DNA of 64,000 nt, from the NCBI GenBank assembly GCA_964422295.1, contig CAYRAM010000007.1:39879-103878 (forward strand). Direction: 5' to 3'. Position numbers and translations under genes: made by a program. The notes under the pieces are model-generated. The model made no database searches and was not told the origin of the DNA. It worked only from the letters and a program-made list of their open reading frames with translations. Source of the stretch: UBA12191 sp964422295. GTDB taxonomy: Bacteria > Planctomycetota > UBA8108 > UBA1146. Each line of letters starts with the position of its first letter. The first letter of the stretch is position 1. Of the stretch, positions 62,371 to 64,000 are shown one piece after another.

Positions 62371-64000
62371 TTAGGGGCATGGCGGGAAGCTCGCACAGTC
62401 GAGCGGATCAGTATCGTCCGGATCGGGTCCGCAACTGTCCGGCAGAGGAGCAGGTCCGCCACTGAACAGAGCAGCCAGAGCGAAGATTGCGTCTGCAATG
62501 TTGATGCCTCCGTCGCCGTTGGCGTCACAGGCGTCCAGGCATTCTCCGGCAGGACCGCCACTGAAGAGTGCAGCAAGCAGGAAGATGGCATCCGCAATGT
62601 TGAAGCCACCATCCGCGTTGCAGTCACCACCGTTGTACTCGGGCAAGGCGGGCCCGCCGCCACCAAAGGTAGCAAGCATGCGTGCAGCAAGATCGGTCTG
62701 ATCACCACCGAATCCGCCAAACTCCCAGGATTGCACCAGCACAGTACCGATGGGGTCACCATTGATGTCCTGGTTCTGACTGAGGGCTCCGGTGACGTAT
62801 CCTCCACCGGCTTGCTGCCAGATCGCACCCACATTCGGTCCACCGCCCTCAGGGCCGATGGTCAACTGGTCAGACCAGTCGTTGCCGGCCTGATCCTGGT
62901 TGTAGGGAACTCCGATCAGGTCGCTCCAATCGACGCCGAGCAGGGTGTCAAGGCCGTCCATCGCGGTGAAGGAATCGTCACCGTCGGCGGCGCTGGTCAC
63001 ACCATCGTAGCTGTCGAACAATCCAGCGACAGTGGCGAATCCCCAGTGGTCACCACCCTCGAAGAAGACGCCAATGCCCGCTTCGACCCAGGTGCCAAGG
63101 GCATCGACATCTGCGGCAGTCATGCGTCCATCCTCAGGGTAGGTACCGGTCATGACCCATACACGCTCGTAGACTCCGATGACGTTGCCCAATTGGGAAG
63201 AGGGGTAGTCCGGGGTCGTCAGGAAGGAGACACCATTGGCGGTCAAGGCCGCCTCAAGTGCGGCGGTACTGTTTATCAGGCCAGCCCCTCCTTCAGTAGA
63301 AATGATCAGATCGGTTTCACCGCCCGATGCACAGGAGACGATGACCTGAGTCGTGGACGAGAATCCGGCAGCACCACCCACGCAAACACCGGTGACGGTG
63401 TACTCGTAGGTACCATTGGCAAGCCCGGTGTCGGAGTAACTCACGGTTCCCGTTGGAAGACCAGTGGCGATCACGACTCCATTTCGACTGACGTCGTAGG
63501 TGTCGTAGCCGGCGTCAACCCAAGTCAAGAAGACTTCATCCGCAGCACAGTCACTGGATCCGGTCAAACCGGTAATTGCAGACCCGCAGAAGTCGTTGAT
63601 GTTCAGGGTCACCAGACCACCGGTAGTGGCTCCAAAGCCTCCCAAGCGGAAGATGTAGGTTTCACCTGCGGTCGCCTGGAAACTGCTGGCAGAATAGAAA
63701 ACCTGACAGCCGACAAGGCCGGCTCCATCTCCACTACAATCGATTTCGACGAGGTTGCTGCAGTCGCCCTCATACACAAGGACATCGGTGTCGAACCCTG
63801 CAGGATCACAAGTGTCCCACTCGATGATGCCATCGAAGGCCGCAGTGTAGGTGTACCAGCCGTCAAGGTTGATTCCACCAAAGCCCGGCGAGCCCGTGAT
63901 GCAGTTGACGGCCTGGGGGCTGTTGGTAAAGGTTGTGGTATCCAACAGGTTGGCTCCTGCAACCAGCGGAAGGGCTGTACAGCACTCGTCGCCAGGGACG
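62371..64000 (-). CDS. Secreted dockerin-like protein with shared flavodoxin-like module, 5' end outside window
   Basis: At least 543 residues; the frame is open to the window edge, so the true start and any signal peptide are missing (a TTG at 63945 is internal). The visible part begins inside a PPC-like module (GDECCTALPLVAG, GWYTYTAAFDGIIEWDTC, YEGDCSNLVEIDCSGDG). An FN3-like module follows, then the module shared with the 52583 and 56174 genes (about 63320-62650; ERVWVMTGTYPEDGR, VFFEGGDHWGF, VQSWEFGGFGGDQTDL). The dockerin-like pair (GDCNADGGFNIADAI, DANGDGGINIADAI) ends CASFPPCP. This gene and its relatives at 52583 and 56174 appear to be duplicates. Confidence 0.85.
   Translation of the reverse strand, partial: VPGDECCTALPLVAGANLLDTTTFTNSPQAVNCITGSPGFGGINLDGWYTYTAAFDGIIEWDTCDPAGFDTDVLVYEGDCSNLVEIDCSGDGAGLVGCQVFYSASSFQATAGETYIFRLGGFGATTGGLVTLNINDFCGSAITGLTGSSDCAADEVFLTWVDAGYDTYDVSRNGVVIATGLPTGTVSYSDTGLANGTYEYTVTGVCVGGAAGFSSTTQVIVSCASGGETDLIISTEGGAGLINSTAALEAALTANGVSFLTTPDYPSSQLGNVIGVYERVWVMTGTYPEDGRMTAADVDALGTWVEAGIGVFFEGGDHWGFATVAGLFDSYDGVTSAADGDDSFTAMDGLDTLLGVDWSDLIGVPYNQDQAGNDWSDQLTIGPEGGGPNVGAIWQQAGGGYVTGALSQNQDINGDPIGTVLVQSWEFGGFGGDQTDLAARMLATFGGGGPALPEYNGGDCNADGGFNIADAIFLLAALFSGGPAGECLDACDANGDGGINIADAIFALAALFSGGPAPLPDSCGPDPDDTDPLDCASFPPCP

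Noticed and set aside
20160..64000. True cellulosome cluster
   Set aside because: No glycoside hydrolases or carbohydrate-binding modules are recognisable; only dockerin-like tails and cohesin-like folds are seen.

Overview
The window looks like a chromosome piece of a planctomycete-like bacterium, probably marine and uncultured (inference). The evidence is a DUF1549/LamG/DUF1553 protein next to a Tat-exported DUF1501 protein, two Ser/Thr kinases with C-terminal FGE-sulfatase-like domains, Gfo/Idh/MocA and sugar-isomerase genes, and ten large secreted proteins ending in a paired dockerin-like repeat. Coding density is high. Stop/start overlaps of the ATGA or TGATG type are common, and several genes use GTG or TTG starts. 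I see no rRNA, tRNA, CRISPR array, prophage or insertion sequence.

Layout. Positions 1-1807: the edge of an FGGY sugar kinase (-), divergent from a maleate isomerase-like gene coupled to a YrdC/Sua5-like gene. Positions 1865-13350: a leftward run of sugar isomerase/epimerase, Gfo/Idh/MocA dehydrogenase, xylose isomerase, FAD oxidoreductase, ELM1-like protein, Nudix-FolB fusion and two paralogous kinases. Positions 13820-18931: isochorismatase-family hydrolase, hybrid histidine kinase, POT transporter with a pseudopilin-like insert, and a secreted HELGH metallopeptidase. Positions 18934-20043: an orphan adenine methyltransferase. Positions 20160-27088: three dockerin-like proteins. Positions 27146-31472: DUF1501 and its DUF1549/1553 partner. 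Positions 31629-34907: HD hydrolase, Xaa-Pro aminopeptidase and a VKOR-DsbA fusion. Positions 35241-43881: three more dockerin-like proteins, two of them scaffold-like and one a thermolysin-family protease. Positions 43955-52442: cupin, LOG, DinB, a candidate selenoprotein, a secreted phosphatase, DUF4261, a NeuC-like epimerase and MurJ. Positions 52583-64000: four more dockerin-like proteins on the minus strand, the last cut by the window edge.

Two things stand out. First, at 46746-45742 a thioredoxin-like reading frame is interrupted by one in-frame TGA exactly where the first active-site Cys should be, and a hairpin fitting a bacterial SECIS element follows it. This is a strong selenocysteine candidate. 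Second, ten secreted proteins share a C-terminal module of two dockerin-like Ca-binding repeats followed by a Cys-containing tail that usually ends in Cys-Pro. Several of the same proteins carry tandem modules that look cohesin-like. Together these could form a surface assembly or sorting system; the VKOR-DsbA fusion could supply disulfides for these Cys-rich proteins. The binding and sorting ideas are inference. The shared architecture is read directly from the sequence.
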